This document shows, one piece after another, positions 24,566 through 32,579 of a DNA stretch of 64,000 nt. The stretch covers positions 1,497,928 to 1,561,927 of the forward strand of contig CANKYI010000001.1 of the NCBI GenBank assembly GCA_947488085.1. Direction: 5' to 3'. Position 1 is the stretch's first letter, and each line of letters starts with the position of its first letter. The notes under the pieces were generated by a model. That model worked only from the letters and a program-made list of their open reading frames with translations. It was not told the origin of the DNA and did no database searches. This DNA comes from an uncultured Erythrobacter sp. Lineage in GTDB: Bacteria; Pseudomonadota; Alphaproteobacteria; Sphingomonadales; Sphingomonadaceae. A program made the translations under genes and the position numbers.

Positions 24566-27355
24566 ATGCCCGCGACCCCCTCTTTTGCGCCGCTGCCGCT
24601 ACCCGCCCTTCACGCCAGTCATGGCGGCAATTGGTTGCGCCCCGCAAACGGCACAACCGGCGCCGTGTCCAAGGGTGAAGCGATTATGGCGGCAGCAGAT
24701 ACGCCGATCCTAATCCTGAACGCACCGCTGGTTGCGAACCGTCTGGGCTATCCTGACCTGTCGGGGCTCGACCTGTTGGAGCTGTTCGCTTTCGTCCATC
24801 CTGCGCGGTTTTGCGTGCCCACCCCGCGCGGATTGGCTCAGGCGTTAGAATTGGACGAGCCAGAGGGCGATGACGGCGTGCCCGCATTCCTGCAATTGGC
24901 AGCGGGTGCCTTGGTCGCCGCGTGTGAGGACCCAGAATGGTTTGAGCGGGCGGGCGCGTGGAGTGTGCTGCAATCGCTGGAGAGACTACGCTGGCCATGG
25001 GCGCAGGTGATAAAACCGCATGTTGCACGGCCCGAACAGGCGGAAAAGTGGCTGTTCTCGGCGCTGCCCGAATGGGAGGAGGCGGGCGAGCGCGCCCCGC
25101 CCCGTCAGGTCGATTTGCCAGAGGCGGACGTGCTCGCGCAGCTTGATGCTCTGACCGGAGAGGCAGCGGAGCGGCGCGAGGGTCAGCGTGCCTATTCAAG
25201 CGATGTCACACGCATCTTTGCCCCTCGCACTAAAAGCGAAGTTCCGCATGTCGCGCTCGCACAGGCAGGGACGGGGATTGGTAAGACCTTGGGCTATCTG
25301 GCGCCCGCATCTCTATGGGCCAGCGCATCAGGCGGGACCGTCTGGGTCTCCACCTTTACAAAGAACTTGCAACGCCAATTGCGCAGTGAAAGCCGCAGAG
25401 CTTGGCCCGCGAAACGCCCTGATGGCACGCCACCGGTTGTGGTGCGCAAAGGGCGTGAGAATTACCTGTGCCTCCTCAATCTGGAGGATGCCTTGCAGGG
25501 TGGCTTTGCGGGCCGCCCGGCGGTTCTTGCGCAATTGGTCGCGCGCTGGGCCGCGTTCACCCGCGATGGCGATATGATCGGAGGCGACCTGCCCGGCTGG
25601 CTGGGCACATTGTTTCGCAAACGCGGGATCGCCGCGCTCACCGATCAACGCGGCGAGTGCATCTACGCCGGGTGCCCGCATTACCGAAAATGCTTCATCG
25701 AACGCGCCGCCCGCGACAGTGCTCAGGCCGATTTGGTGATCGCCAATCATGCATTGGTGATGGTCAATGCTGCGCGTGGCCGCGATCATGCTCAGCAACC
25801 GACCCGCATGATCTTTGACGAGGGACATCATGTCTTTGAGGCCGCCGACAGCACCTTTGCCGCCACGCTGTCGGGACAGGAAGCGATTGAGCTGCGCCGC
25901 TGGATCATGGGGCCAGAGCGCAAAAATCGCGGACGCAGGCGCGGCCTGTCTGCGCGGCTCGCCGATGTGGCGAGCTATGATGATGCAGGCGGCGAGGCGA
26001 TTGAGGCGGCGAGCGAAGCAGGCAAATTGCTGCCCGGCGAAGGGTGGCTGCAACGTCTGGCTGAAGGGGAACCGCTGGGGCCCATCGAAACATTGCTCGC
26101 AGCGGTGCGCACGGCGACCTATGCCCGGGACGAATCCGGCGGACAGGATGCGGGTTACGGGATTGAAACCGAGGCCAGCGGATTGCCCGGCGAAGTGATA
26201 GAGGCCGCCGGTCTTGGCGCTCAGGCATTAGCCAGCATTCGAACACCTCTAATCCAGCTTGGCGGTCGGCTGGAGGCGATTATGGCGGACCCGCCGGATT
26301 GGCTCGATGGACAAGGTCGCGCACGGATCGAAGGCGCACGGTTCTCACTGCAATGGCGGGTCGATCTGCTCACCGCTTGGGAATCGTTGCTGGCGCGATT
26401 GGGCGGCCCGGCGGACCCTGAATTCGTCGACTGGCTCGCGGTTGACCGCTCCGACGCGCGCGAATTTGACGTGGCGATCCATCGCCGTTGGCTCGACCCG
26501 ATGAAGCCCTTTGCGCGCACCGTTCTTGAGCCCGCTCATGGCGTAATGCTCACCAGCGCAACCCTAACCGACCGCATTGGTACGGAAGCTGGCGATCCGT
26601 GGGAGGCTGCGATAGCCCGATCCGGGGCGGCTCATGTTGAAAGCCAACCGCTGCTCTCCTCTGCTGACAGCCCGTTCGACTACGCCTCGCGCGCCGAAGT
26701 TCTGATCGTCACCGATGTCAAAAAGGGGGACCTGCCCGGCCTGGCAGGAGCCTATGCGCGCCTGATCGAAGCATCGGATGGCGGCGTGCTGGGCCTGTTC
26801 ACTGCAATCCGACGGATGCGCGCAGTGCATGGGCGGATCGCAGACCGATTGGCGCGCGAAGGTCTGCCCATTTATGCCCAACATGTGGACCCGATTGATA
26901 CGGGCACTCTGGTCGATATCTTTCGCGATGACCCGCGCGCCAGCCTGCTGGGCACCGATGCCTTGCGCGATGGAGTGGATGTGCCCGGTCGATCTCTGCG
27001 ATGCGTCGTGCTCGAAGCCGTGCCGTGGCCACGCCCTGATATCCTGCACAAAGCCCGCCGCGCCGCCGCATCCGGTTCGGGCAGCGCGCATGACGACCGC
27101 ATCATCCGCGCGCGTTTGGCTCAAGGGTTCGGGCGGTTGATCCGCAACAAGGATGATGCCGGCCATTTCGTCGTCCTGTCCGCCGCCTTTCCCACCCGGC
27201 TGCTCACCGCTTTTCCTGAGGGAACCCATGTGCGCCGCGTCACTCTCGACGAAGCGCTCACGCGGGTTGCAGGCGGATTGATCGGCGAAGATGCAACCTC
27301 GCCCGCTGAAACGGGTGGAAACATCGACGCCGATGCCCCAGATACAATCGCATGA
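24566..27355 (+). CDS. DinG/Rad3-type ATP-dependent DNA helicase
   Basis: 929 residues from ATG 24566 (a GTG six bases earlier is less likely). It is a superfamily 2 helicase of the iron-sulfur XPD/DinG group that unwinds DNA in the cytoplasm. Walker A GTGIGKT is near residue 235; four cysteines, one near 300 and three in CIYAGCPHYRKC near 366-377, fit the 4Fe-4S cluster; the DEGH Walker B (IFDEGHHVFE) is near 417. C-terminal motifs include FTAIRRMRAVHGR and QGFGRLIRNKDD near 855. An N-terminal extension of about 200 residues precedes the helicase core, as in related sphingomonad proteins. The stop overlaps the next start (ATGA). Confidence 0.9.
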   Translation: MPATPSFAPLPLPALHASHGGNWLRPANGTTGAVSKGEAIMAAADTPILILNAPLVANRLGYPDLSGLDLLELFAFVHPARFCVPTPRGLAQALELDEPEGDDGVPAFLQLAAGALVAACEDPEWFERAGAWSVLQSLERLRWPWAQVIKPHVARPEQAEKWLFSALPEWEEAGERAPPRQVDLPEADVLAQLDALTGEAAERREGQRAYSSDVTRIFAPRTKSEVPHVALAQAGTGIGKTLGYLAPASLWASASGGTVWVSTFTKNLQRQLRSESRRAWPAKRPDGTPPVVVRKGRENYLCLLNLEDALQGGFAGRPAVLAQLVARWAAFTRDGDMIGGDLPGWLGTLFRKRGIAALTDQRGECIYAGCPHYRKCFIERAARDSAQADLVIANHALVMVNAARGRDHAQQPTRMIFDEGHHVFEAADSTFAATLSGQEAIELRRWIMGPERKNRGRRRGLSARLADVASYDDAGGEAIEAASEAGKLLPGEGWLQRLAEGEPLGPIETLLAAVRTATYARDESGGQDAGYGIETEASGLPGEVIEAAGLGAQALASIRTPLIQLGGRLEAIMADPPDWLDGQGRARIEGARFSLQWRVDLLTAWESLLARLGGPADPEFVDWLAVDRSDAREFDVAIHRRWLDPMKPFARTVLEPAHGVMLTSATLTDRIGTEAGDPWEAAIARSGAAHVESQPLLSSADSPFDYASRAEVLIVTDVKKGDLPGLAGAYARLIEASDGGVLGLFTAIRRMRAVHGRIADRLAREGLPIYAQHVDPIDTGTLVDIFRDDPRASLLGTDALRDGVDVPGRSLRCVVLEAVPWPRPDILHKARRAAASGSGSAHDDRIIRARLAQGFGRLIRNKDDAGHFVVLSAAFPTRLLTAFPEGTHVRRVTLDEALTRVAGGLIGEDATSPAETGGNIDADAPDTIA

Positions 27356-28434
27356 TCGAAGAGTTTAACTACCTGCTGCGCATGATCGCATTGGGTGCAG
27401 GACTTATGCTGCTGGCGCAAATCGTCGCCAATTCGGTGCGCACAGCCATCAAATGGCCGCTGGTTGGCATGATCGTTGGCGTTATCGGCTACCTTGTTAA
27501 CTCCACCCCGCTTGCCGCGCCTCAGGGCATATTCGATTCGCTGGTCGATCTGGTCTCGCTATCAACGCCGTTCTTTATCTGGCTGTTCGCGCGGCGATTA
27601 TTGGAGCGTGATCCAGACCGCCGCGTCATAATCGGCGCAGCCGGAGTGCTGCTATTCGCATGGTTCATCGCCAATTTCCTGCCATGGACCCAGCCTGTCG
27701 GCTTCTTCGTGGTGCACCTCGCATCGCTCGCGCTGATCGTCGATCTGGTACGCGTGGGCGTGTTTGAGCGGGACGATGATCTTGTCGAACAACGCCGCAC
27801 AATCCGCCTTTGGCTGCCATTGCTGGTCGCCGCGCAAGCGGCCAGCATTCTTATCTTTGAAATGATTGAGGTCATCGGTGCAGTCGATGAAAGATCGATG
27901 ATCGCTCAACTGATCAACTCGATCATCATCGTTGTGCTGATGCTATTTGCGGGCCTTGCTGTGATGCGAACCGATCCGGAATTGCTGCTGGAGACGGAGA
28001 GGGATCACGCTCCGGATAAAGAGGAAGTCCCTGCGCTTGACCTTTCGCCCAGCGAAACAGTGCTGCACGACAAGCTGACCGCTGCGATGAAGGATGGTGC
28101 CTATCGCGAGCCCGGCCTCTCTATCGCCGGGTTGGCGGCTTTGCTGGACACGCCCGAGCATCGTCTGCGCGCGCTCATCAATCAACGGCTCGGCTATCGC
28201 AATTTCTCCGCCTTTTTGAACCGCCACCGGATCACCGAAGCGCGCGAAAAGCTCTCCAGCCGCGATGATGTCGACATGCCCGTGCTCACAATTGCGATGG
28301 ATTTGGGATACAATTCGCTGCCGACCTTCAACCGCGCCTTTCGCAGTGAAACCGGCACAACACCCAGCGAATTCAGACGCTTGGCCATCACAGACGGGAC
28401 TGTTGAGCTCGAAAAAGCGACTGTTCAAAACTGA
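27352..28434 (+). CDS. Membrane-bound AraC family transcriptional regulator
   Basis: 360 residues. Residues 5-210 hold about seven hydrophobic helices; a charged linker (213-245) leads to a C-terminal AraC/XylS DNA-binding domain (250-345) with two HTH units: GLSIAGLAALLDTPEHRLRALINQ region and VLTIAMDLGYNSLPTFNRAFRS. This layout matches membrane-anchored AraC regulators seen in sphingomonads and other bacteria. The start ATG overlaps the helicase stop (ATGA), so the two are translationally coupled. What it regulates is unknown; the following hydroxylase gene is a candidate because it lies 102 bases downstream on the same strand. Confidence 0.87.
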   Translation: MIEEFNYLLRMIALGAGLMLLAQIVANSVRTAIKWPLVGMIVGVIGYLVNSTPLAAPQGIFDSLVDLVSLSTPFFIWLFARRLLERDPDRRVIIGAAGVLLFAWFIANFLPWTQPVGFFVVHLASLALIVDLVRVGVFERDDDLVEQRRTIRLWLPLLVAAQAASILIFEMIEVIGAVDERSMIAQLINSIIIVVLMLFAGLAVMRTDPELLLETERDHAPDKEEVPALDLSPSETVLHDKLTAAMKDGAYREPGLSIAGLAALLDTPEHRLRALINQRLGYRNFSAFLNRHRITEAREKLSSRDDVDMPVLTIAMDLGYNSLPTFNRAFRSETGTTPSEFRRLAITDGTVELEKATVQN

Positions 28435-28542
28435 AAAAGCACGGTCAGTTTCGAAATTGACCGCATGTTTTTGGCATTGAGAGGATTTTGGCGGTCGTGA
28501 TCGGCAGTTTGGGCTCATCAGCTCAAACAGGAGACCGTGTCC

Positions 28543-29475
28543 ATGCAACCATCCGAAGCCCAATCGACGCTCGATTACACCATCGACCTCGTCACATCAC
28601 ACTTTGTGAATGTGCTCTATTTTGACCTTGGACGGTATCTGATCGTTGCAGGCGCAATGACAGCGGCGCTGTTTCTCTTCCGCGGCTATGCGAAAGCGCG
28701 GCAGATACAGGAACGCAAGGCCAAGCGGGCCGATTACATCCGCGAGATTTCTTCGTCGCTGCGCACAGTGTTTGTCTTTTTCGTCACCACATTGGCCACG
28801 ATTATCGGGATTGAGTTTGGTGTCATCAATCTCAAGATCGACAGCGCACCCCTGATCACGGTCGCTTGGCATTTCGCTCTGATCGTCCTGCTGCATGACG
28901 CCTATTTCTACTGGGCGCACCGCGCGATGCACACAAAGCGGTTGTTCAAAGCGACCCATCTGCATCACCACAAATCCCGCACGCCAACCCCGTGGACCGC
29001 CTACAGCTTCTCTGTCTGGGAAGCCGCGATTGAGGCTGCATTTGTGCCGATCTTCCTGCTCATCACAAGCACGATGGGGATCGCATTTGCGGGCTTTGCG
29101 ATGTTCCTGTTCCTCTGGAATATGATCATCCGCAATGTGATGGGCCATGCCGGGCATGAACTGTTCCCAGCAGGGTGGCTCGACATCCCCATCCTGCGCT
29201 GGATCAGCACAACGACGCATCATGATCTGCACCATTCATCCGGCTACAATTTCGGGTTCTATTTCACCTGGTGGGACAAATGGATGGGAACCGAGCACCC
29301 CCGCTATGCCGAAGCGTTCAACGCCAATGCAAAGCCGCTGCCCCTTCCCCAATTCACCCTGCCAAAGATCACCCGCAACCTGGTCGAGAAAGTAAGCGTA
29401 GTCTGCGCCGCATTGCTGGCCGCAGCAGCGACCTTGAACGGCTGGCTGATCGCGGTTGAGCCGGGATTGATCTGA
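28543..29475 (+). CDS. Sterol desaturase/fatty acid hydroxylase family membrane protein
   Basis: 310 residues from ATG 28543 (GTG 28537 is an alternative). Several membrane helices and three histidine clusters of the di-iron hydroxylase superfamily are seen: HDAYFYWAHRAMH near 118, HLHHHK near 137 and HHDLHHSSGYNFGFY near 228. It should insert a hydroxyl group or double bond in a lipid-like substrate using O2 at the inner membrane; carotenoid, hopanoid and fatty-acid substrates are all known in the family, so I do not choose. A CAGGAG ribosome site lies upstream. It follows the membrane AraC gene. Confidence 0.9.
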   Translation: MQPSEAQSTLDYTIDLVTSHFVNVLYFDLGRYLIVAGAMTAALFLFRGYAKARQIQERKAKRADYIREISSSLRTVFVFFVTTLATIIGIEFGVINLKIDSAPLITVAWHFALIVLLHDAYFYWAHRAMHTKRLFKATHLHHHKSRTPTPWTAYSFSVWEAAIEAAFVPIFLLITSTMGIAFAGFAMFLFLWNMIIRNVMGHAGHELFPAGWLDIPILRWISTTTHHDLHHSSGYNFGFYFTWWDKWMGTEHPRYAEAFNANAKPLPLPQFTLPKITRNLVEKVSVVCAALLAAAATLNGWLIAVEPGLI

Positions 29476-29667
29476 ACCGCTTACCCGAACAACTCGCAAG
29501 CGCGCCGCTTCTCTTCTCGCGGTGGCGCCTTGCGGGGCGGCAGTCTTGTCAGCGCCCTTCCCCAGCTTGGCGTTGCAAGGCTGCCGCATTGGCATACGCG
29601 CTTGTTGGTGCCATAGGGGCAACCAGTTGCGAAGGCGTGTTGCCTCGCTCGGTGGGATAGCAGCGAC

Positions 29668-30198
29668 TTGAAAATCTTGGGCCTCTTTCGCCATGCCAAA
29701 TCGGAATGGGATGCCGGTGTCAGCCGTGATTTTGATCGCGGGTTGAATGAGCGTGGACGGACAGGCGCGAAATTGCTCGGCGACCACATTCGCGGTCACG
29801 GCATCAAGTGGGACCGGATCGTCGCCAGCCCAGCAGTCCGGGTCACCGAAACTCTCGACATCGCAGTGCCAGAGATCGAGACGGTCTATGATGACAAGCT
29901 CTACCTCGCCAGCCCAGAGACGATCCTGGAGGTTGCCGCCGCGCATAGTGATGATGACCCGGCAGCGATCATGATGTCGGGGCACAATCCCGGTTTGCAG
30001 GAGGTGCTGCTCGATCTGGTGGCCCCTGCGCGTGAGAATGATCTGTTTCGCGAAGCGGCTGTGAAGTTTCCAACCGCTGCATTCGCGGTGTTGGAATGCA
30101 AGATTGATCGGTGGGCTGATCTCAAGGTTCGTTGCGCAGAGCTGGTGCATTTTGCCCGTCCTCGCGATCTGGATCCGGAGCTTGGCCCAGATTACTAA
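29668..30198 (+). CDS. SixA-like histidine phosphatase
   Basis: 176 residues from a TTG start at 29668, with GGTGGGA about 11 bases upstream; no ATG exists before the core motif. It belongs to the histidine phosphatase (phosphoglycerate-mutase-like) superfamily: LFRHAKSEWD with R8-H9 as nucleophile motif, ERGRTGAKLLG near 30, VASPAVRVTETL near 53, and a second SGHNPGLQEVLLDL near 108. SixA proteins remove phosphate from phosphohistidine proteins. Substrate here unknown. The 192-base gap upstream contains no gene. Its stop lies 9 bases from the end of soxR on the other strand. Confidence 0.88.
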   Translation: MKILGLFRHAKSEWDAGVSRDFDRGLNERGRTGAKLLGDHIRGHGIKWDRIVASPAVRVTETLDIAVPEIETVYDDKLYLASPETILEVAAAHSDDDPAAIMMSGHNPGLQEVLLDLVAPARENDLFREAAVKFPTAAFAVLECKIDRWADLKVRCAELVHFARPRDLDPELGPDY

Positions 30199-30207
30199 AC
30201 AGGCCTG

Positions 30208-30669
30208 TTAAGCGGGCGGATCAAGAACCAGCCGCGGCCCTGCGCCCAATTGCGCCATTTTGTCATCAGCATTGTAAATCGCGCAGCGCTTCAGACTGAG
30301 GCACCCGCACCCAATACACCCATCCAACTTGTCCCGCATTGCCGTCATCTGCGCGATTTTGCGGTCGAGCAGCGCGCGAATTGAGCGACTGATAACCTCC
30401 CAATCGCGTGCGGTCGGCGTGCGTCCTTGAGGGAGTTTGCGCATCTCCGCATCAATCTCTCCCAGCGTCAGGCCCAATTGTTGTGCGATGAGGATAAAGC
30501 TGACCCGGCGAATATCGGAGCGCAAAAAGCGCCGCTGATTGCCGCTGGTGCGGACAGGTTCGATCAATCCACGATCTTCGTAAAACCGGATGGCGGAGAC
30601 CGATAGCCCAGTGCGACGAGCCATTTCGCCGATAGGAATGAGATCGGATTTGGAGAGGCGTTTTGACAT
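30208..30669 (-). CDS. soxR: Redox-sensitive transcriptional activator SoxR
   Basis: 154 residues from ATG 30669; the frame continuing to 30867 would cross the divergent promoter and is rejected. MerR-type winged helix (residues 10-75: GEMARRTGLSVSAIRFYEDR), a dimerisation helix (85-115), and the 2Fe-2S ligands C118, C121, C123, C129 (CIGCGCLSLKRC). SoxR is activated when redox-cycling compounds oxidise its cluster, and it distorts a promoter with a 19-base spacer. Such a site lies in the 90-base divergent region. The neighbouring VOC gene on the other strand is a likely target. Confidence 0.97.
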   Translation of the reverse strand: MSKRLSKSDLIPIGEMARRTGLSVSAIRFYEDRGLIEPVRTSGNQRRFLRSDIRRVSFILIAQQLGLTLGEIDAEMRKLPQGRTPTARDWEVISRSIRALLDRKIAQMTAMRDKLDGCIGCGCLSLKRCAIYNADDKMAQLGAGPRLVLDPPA

Positions 30670-30693
30670 GCGTAAAGACCTAGCGAAGAAATA

Positions 30694-30729
30694 GCTTGAT
30701 CTCAAGTTAACTTGAGGTTGCATGATTAT
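30694..30729 (+). promoter_or_regulatory. SoxR box and SoxR-type promoter of the VOC gene
   Basis: The palindrome CTCAAGTTAACTTGAG at 30701-30716 (TCTCAAGTTAACTTGAGG with flanks) matches the classical SoxR operator core. A -35-like TTGATC (30696-30701) and -10-like CATGAT (30721-30726) are separated by 19 bases, the overlong spacer characteristic of MerR-family promoters. It lies between soxR and the divergent VOC gene, whose ATG is at 30760. Confidence 0.9.
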
Positions 30730-30759
30730 GGCAGACAGCGAATCAGGAGACGCATCGCT

Positions 30760-31164
30760 ATGCCAATAGGAACCATCGAACACGCCAACCTCACCGTCAC
30801 CAATCCCGAACGCAGCGCGCAATTGTTCAAGGAACTGTGCGGATGGGAGGAACGCTGGCGCGGTCATTCAAAGCTCGGCGGAGACACGGTGCATGTCGGA
30901 CAGCCTGGAAATGGCGCAACCTATGTGGCGCTGTACACCAATGCGGATGTGCGCGCCGACAGCGAGAGGCGCTATGCGAAAGGCCAACCGCTCAACCATA
31001 TCGGACTGCTTGTGGATGATCTGAAGGCGGCAGAGGCTGTCGTGATCGCCGCTGGTCTCAAGCCGTTTGGCCATGATGACTACGATCCCGGGCGGCGGTT
31101 CTACTTCTTTGACTGGGACGGGATCGAGTTTGAAGTCGTCACTTATTCAGGAGAAGTCGCATGA
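30760..31164 (+). CDS. VOC family (glyoxalase/bleomycin-resistance fold) protein
   Basis: 134 residues from ATG 30760 with AGGAGA upstream; the longer frame to 30712 overlaps the SoxR box. The vicinal-oxygen-chelate fold shows H8 (TIEHANLTV), a mid-protein H (LNHIGLLVDD) and an acidic end (GIEFEVVTY), the usual metal or substrate positions. Substrates of such proteins include glyoxal adducts and antibiotics; none is indicated here. It is transcribed from the SoxR-type promoter, which suggests a role in protection against redox-active compounds. Its stop overlaps a short downstream ORF (ATGA). Confidence 0.85.
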   Translation: MPIGTIEHANLTVTNPERSAQLFKELCGWEERWRGHSKLGGDTVHVGQPGNGATYVALYTNADVRADSERRYAKGQPLNHIGLLVDDLKAAEAVVIAAGLKPFGHDDYDPGRRFYFFDWDGIEFEVVTYSGEVA

Positions 31165-31304
31165 ACGAGCCCATCTTGCGCGAACCCATGTTCGGCCCGC
31201 CTCGAAACAAGGATCAACGGGACATGCCGCGCGCGCCCGCTAAGCGCCCGCATTCCCCACCACAAAACACGCCGCTGCCATCAATGCCCCTGCCCAGCGG
31301 TTAG
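31161..31304 (+). CDS. Possible 47-residue ORF coupled to VOC gene
   Basis: ATG 31161 overlaps the VOC stop (ATGA), and AGGAG lies 8 bases before it, an unusually good ribosome site. The product is Pro/Arg-rich and unlike any family I know; its 3' half runs opposite to the ubiA 3' end. It may be a real short protein, the remnant of a truncated second gene in the SoxR-controlled unit, or chance. Confidence 0.3.
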   Translation: MNEPILREPMFGPPRNKDQRDMPRAPAKRPHSPPQNTPLPSMPLPSG

Positions 31305-32160
31305 AGCGGAAGCGCGCGAGCGGATTGTCGGGGTCAGCTGGGTCAAGCGTGGCGACTTGCCACACGAGGTGCAGCGCAACGGGCAACAGTGCGACAAGCG
31401 CAAACACGTCGGGGCGGTACAGCCATACACCGATTCCCCACAGCGCAATCGTCGCAGCATAGAACGCGCCAACGCCGCCATGCACCCGCTTGCCCATGCG
31501 CAATGCAGAGCTTTTGATGCCAACCGACGCATCATCCTCGCGGTCTTGCAACGCATAGATCGTGTCGAACCCAATGACCCAGCAGATGGCGCCCAGATAA
31601 AGGCATGCGAGCACCGCCCAATTGTCAAACCGCAGCTCGACCCAGCCGACCAAAATGCCCCATGTAAACACCATGCCCAGCCACGCCTGAGGCCACCACG
31701 TGATCCGCTTCATAAACGGATAAGCGGCGACCAAGGCTAGACTAGCCAGCGCCACCACCTGAGCCTCCAAACGCAATTGGAGCAAGACCACCAACCCCAC
31801 CAGACACAAAGCGACCAACCAGCCCCAAGCGGCCCGTTTGCTAACCCGCCCGCTGGCAATGGGACGCGCGGCGGTGCGGGTCACCTGCTTATCAAGGTCC
31901 GCATCGATGATATCGTTGTAAACGCAACCGGCCCCGCGCATCGCAACCGCGCCCAGAAGCATCCAACCGAGCAGCGCGAATTGCGGCCCAGCTCCAGCCA
32001 ACCAAACGGCAAAAACGCATGGCCAGAACAACAGCCACCACCCAATCGGCCGATCAAACCGCGCCAATTGCGCAAGATCGCGCGGCAATTGCGGCAGTCG
32101 CGCGACAAGGCCACCCGAAACACTTTTGTGTTCGGTATCGGGGACGATCGTATCAGTCAT
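31240..32160 (-). CDS. ubiA: 4-hydroxybenzoate polyprenyltransferase
   Basis: 306 residues, about eight membrane helices. It attaches a polyprenyl chain to 4-hydroxybenzoate in ubiquinone synthesis at the inner membrane. The first aspartate motif is NDIIDADLD at 82-90, and the second region DTIYALQDREDDASVGIKS lies near 206-224; both bind Mg-prenyl diphosphate. RTAARPIASG is diagnostic of the family. The gene start overlaps the stop of the upstream small membrane protein by 4 bases (ATGA), so they are coupled. Confidence 0.96.
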   Translation of the reverse strand: MTDTIVPDTEHKSVSGGLVARLPQLPRDLAQLARFDRPIGWWLLFWPCVFAVWLAGAGPQFALLGWMLLGAVAMRGAGCVYNDIIDADLDKQVTRTAARPIASGRVSKRAAWGWLVALCLVGLVVLLQLRLEAQVVALASLALVAAYPFMKRITWWPQAWLGMVFTWGILVGWVELRFDNWAVLACLYLGAICWVIGFDTIYALQDREDDASVGIKSSALRMGKRVHGGVGAFYAATIALWGIGVWLYRPDVFALVALLPVALHLVWQVATLDPADPDNPLARFRSNRWAGALMAAACFVVGNAGA

Positions 32161-32540
32161 AGCTTGGCCTGCTTATCAGCCGCTCTCCACCCGATAAAAC
32201 AGGCGATGAACATCGTCAGATTGCCTGCAAAATCGAGCATTCCGATAGAAGTGAGCACCGGCATTTCGTAGTGAAAATACCAGTTAAAGATAAAGAACGG
32301 CACCAGCACCACAGCGAAGATCGCAAAGGCCCGCGCGGACCATTTCACCACCAGCGCCATAATGCCAAACATCACCGCCTGCGCGCCGAAACATGCCATC
32401 GTAAAACGTATCAAGAACGTGTTCTCACGGTAGTTTTCGGTAATGGCGACATCGATCACGTGGCCCGGAAAGAAGAGCGCCCATCCGCCAAGGCCGAGGA
32501 ACGCCGAAGCAATGTAGATCTGGGCCAGTCGTGCAGTCAT
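32157..32540 (-). CDS. Small four-helix membrane protein
   Basis: 127 residues, four predicted hydrophobic helices (near residues 7-27, 45-65, 70-90, 97-117). Family not recognised. It is coupled to ubiA (ATGA overlap), which hints at a role at the membrane near quinone synthesis, but this is inference. Its ATG is preceded by TAGGGAGCAAGC, an exact inverted copy of the leader of the divergent rsmE gene 39 bases away. Confidence 0.8.
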   Translation of the reverse strand: MTARLAQIYIASAFLGLGGWALFFPGHVIDVAITENYRENTFLIRFTMACFGAQAVMFGIMALVVKWSARAFAIFAVVLVPFFIFNWYFHYEMPVLTSIGMLDFAGNLTMFIACFIGWRAADKQAKL

Positions 32541-32578
32541 GCTTGCTCCCTAGCGGTGGACAGGCTTAGGGAGCAAGC
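32541..32578. repeat. 12-base inverted repeat between divergent start codons
   Basis: GCTTGCTCCCTA at 32541-32552 and TAGGGAGCAAGC at 32567-32578 are exact reverse complements with a 14-base spacer. Each arm contains the ribosome-binding site of one of the two divergent genes (ATG codons at 32540 on the minus strand and 32580 on the plus strand). No room remains for promoters, so each must lie inside the opposing gene. Confidence 0.9.
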
Positions 32579-32579
32579 C

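Noticed and set aside
29481..29789. Minus-strand ORF of 102 codons antisense to the SixA-like gene, with Cys-rich end (CPYGTNKRVCQC)
   Set aside because: Its start lies within the opposite gene and no start codon exists in the 190-base gap; the composition is Arg/Pro-rich. It might be a decayed small gene, but there is no support.
32271..32579. Long N-terminal extension of rsmE
   Set aside because: It runs antisense through the small membrane gene and has no family match; the start at 32580 has a proper ribosome site.
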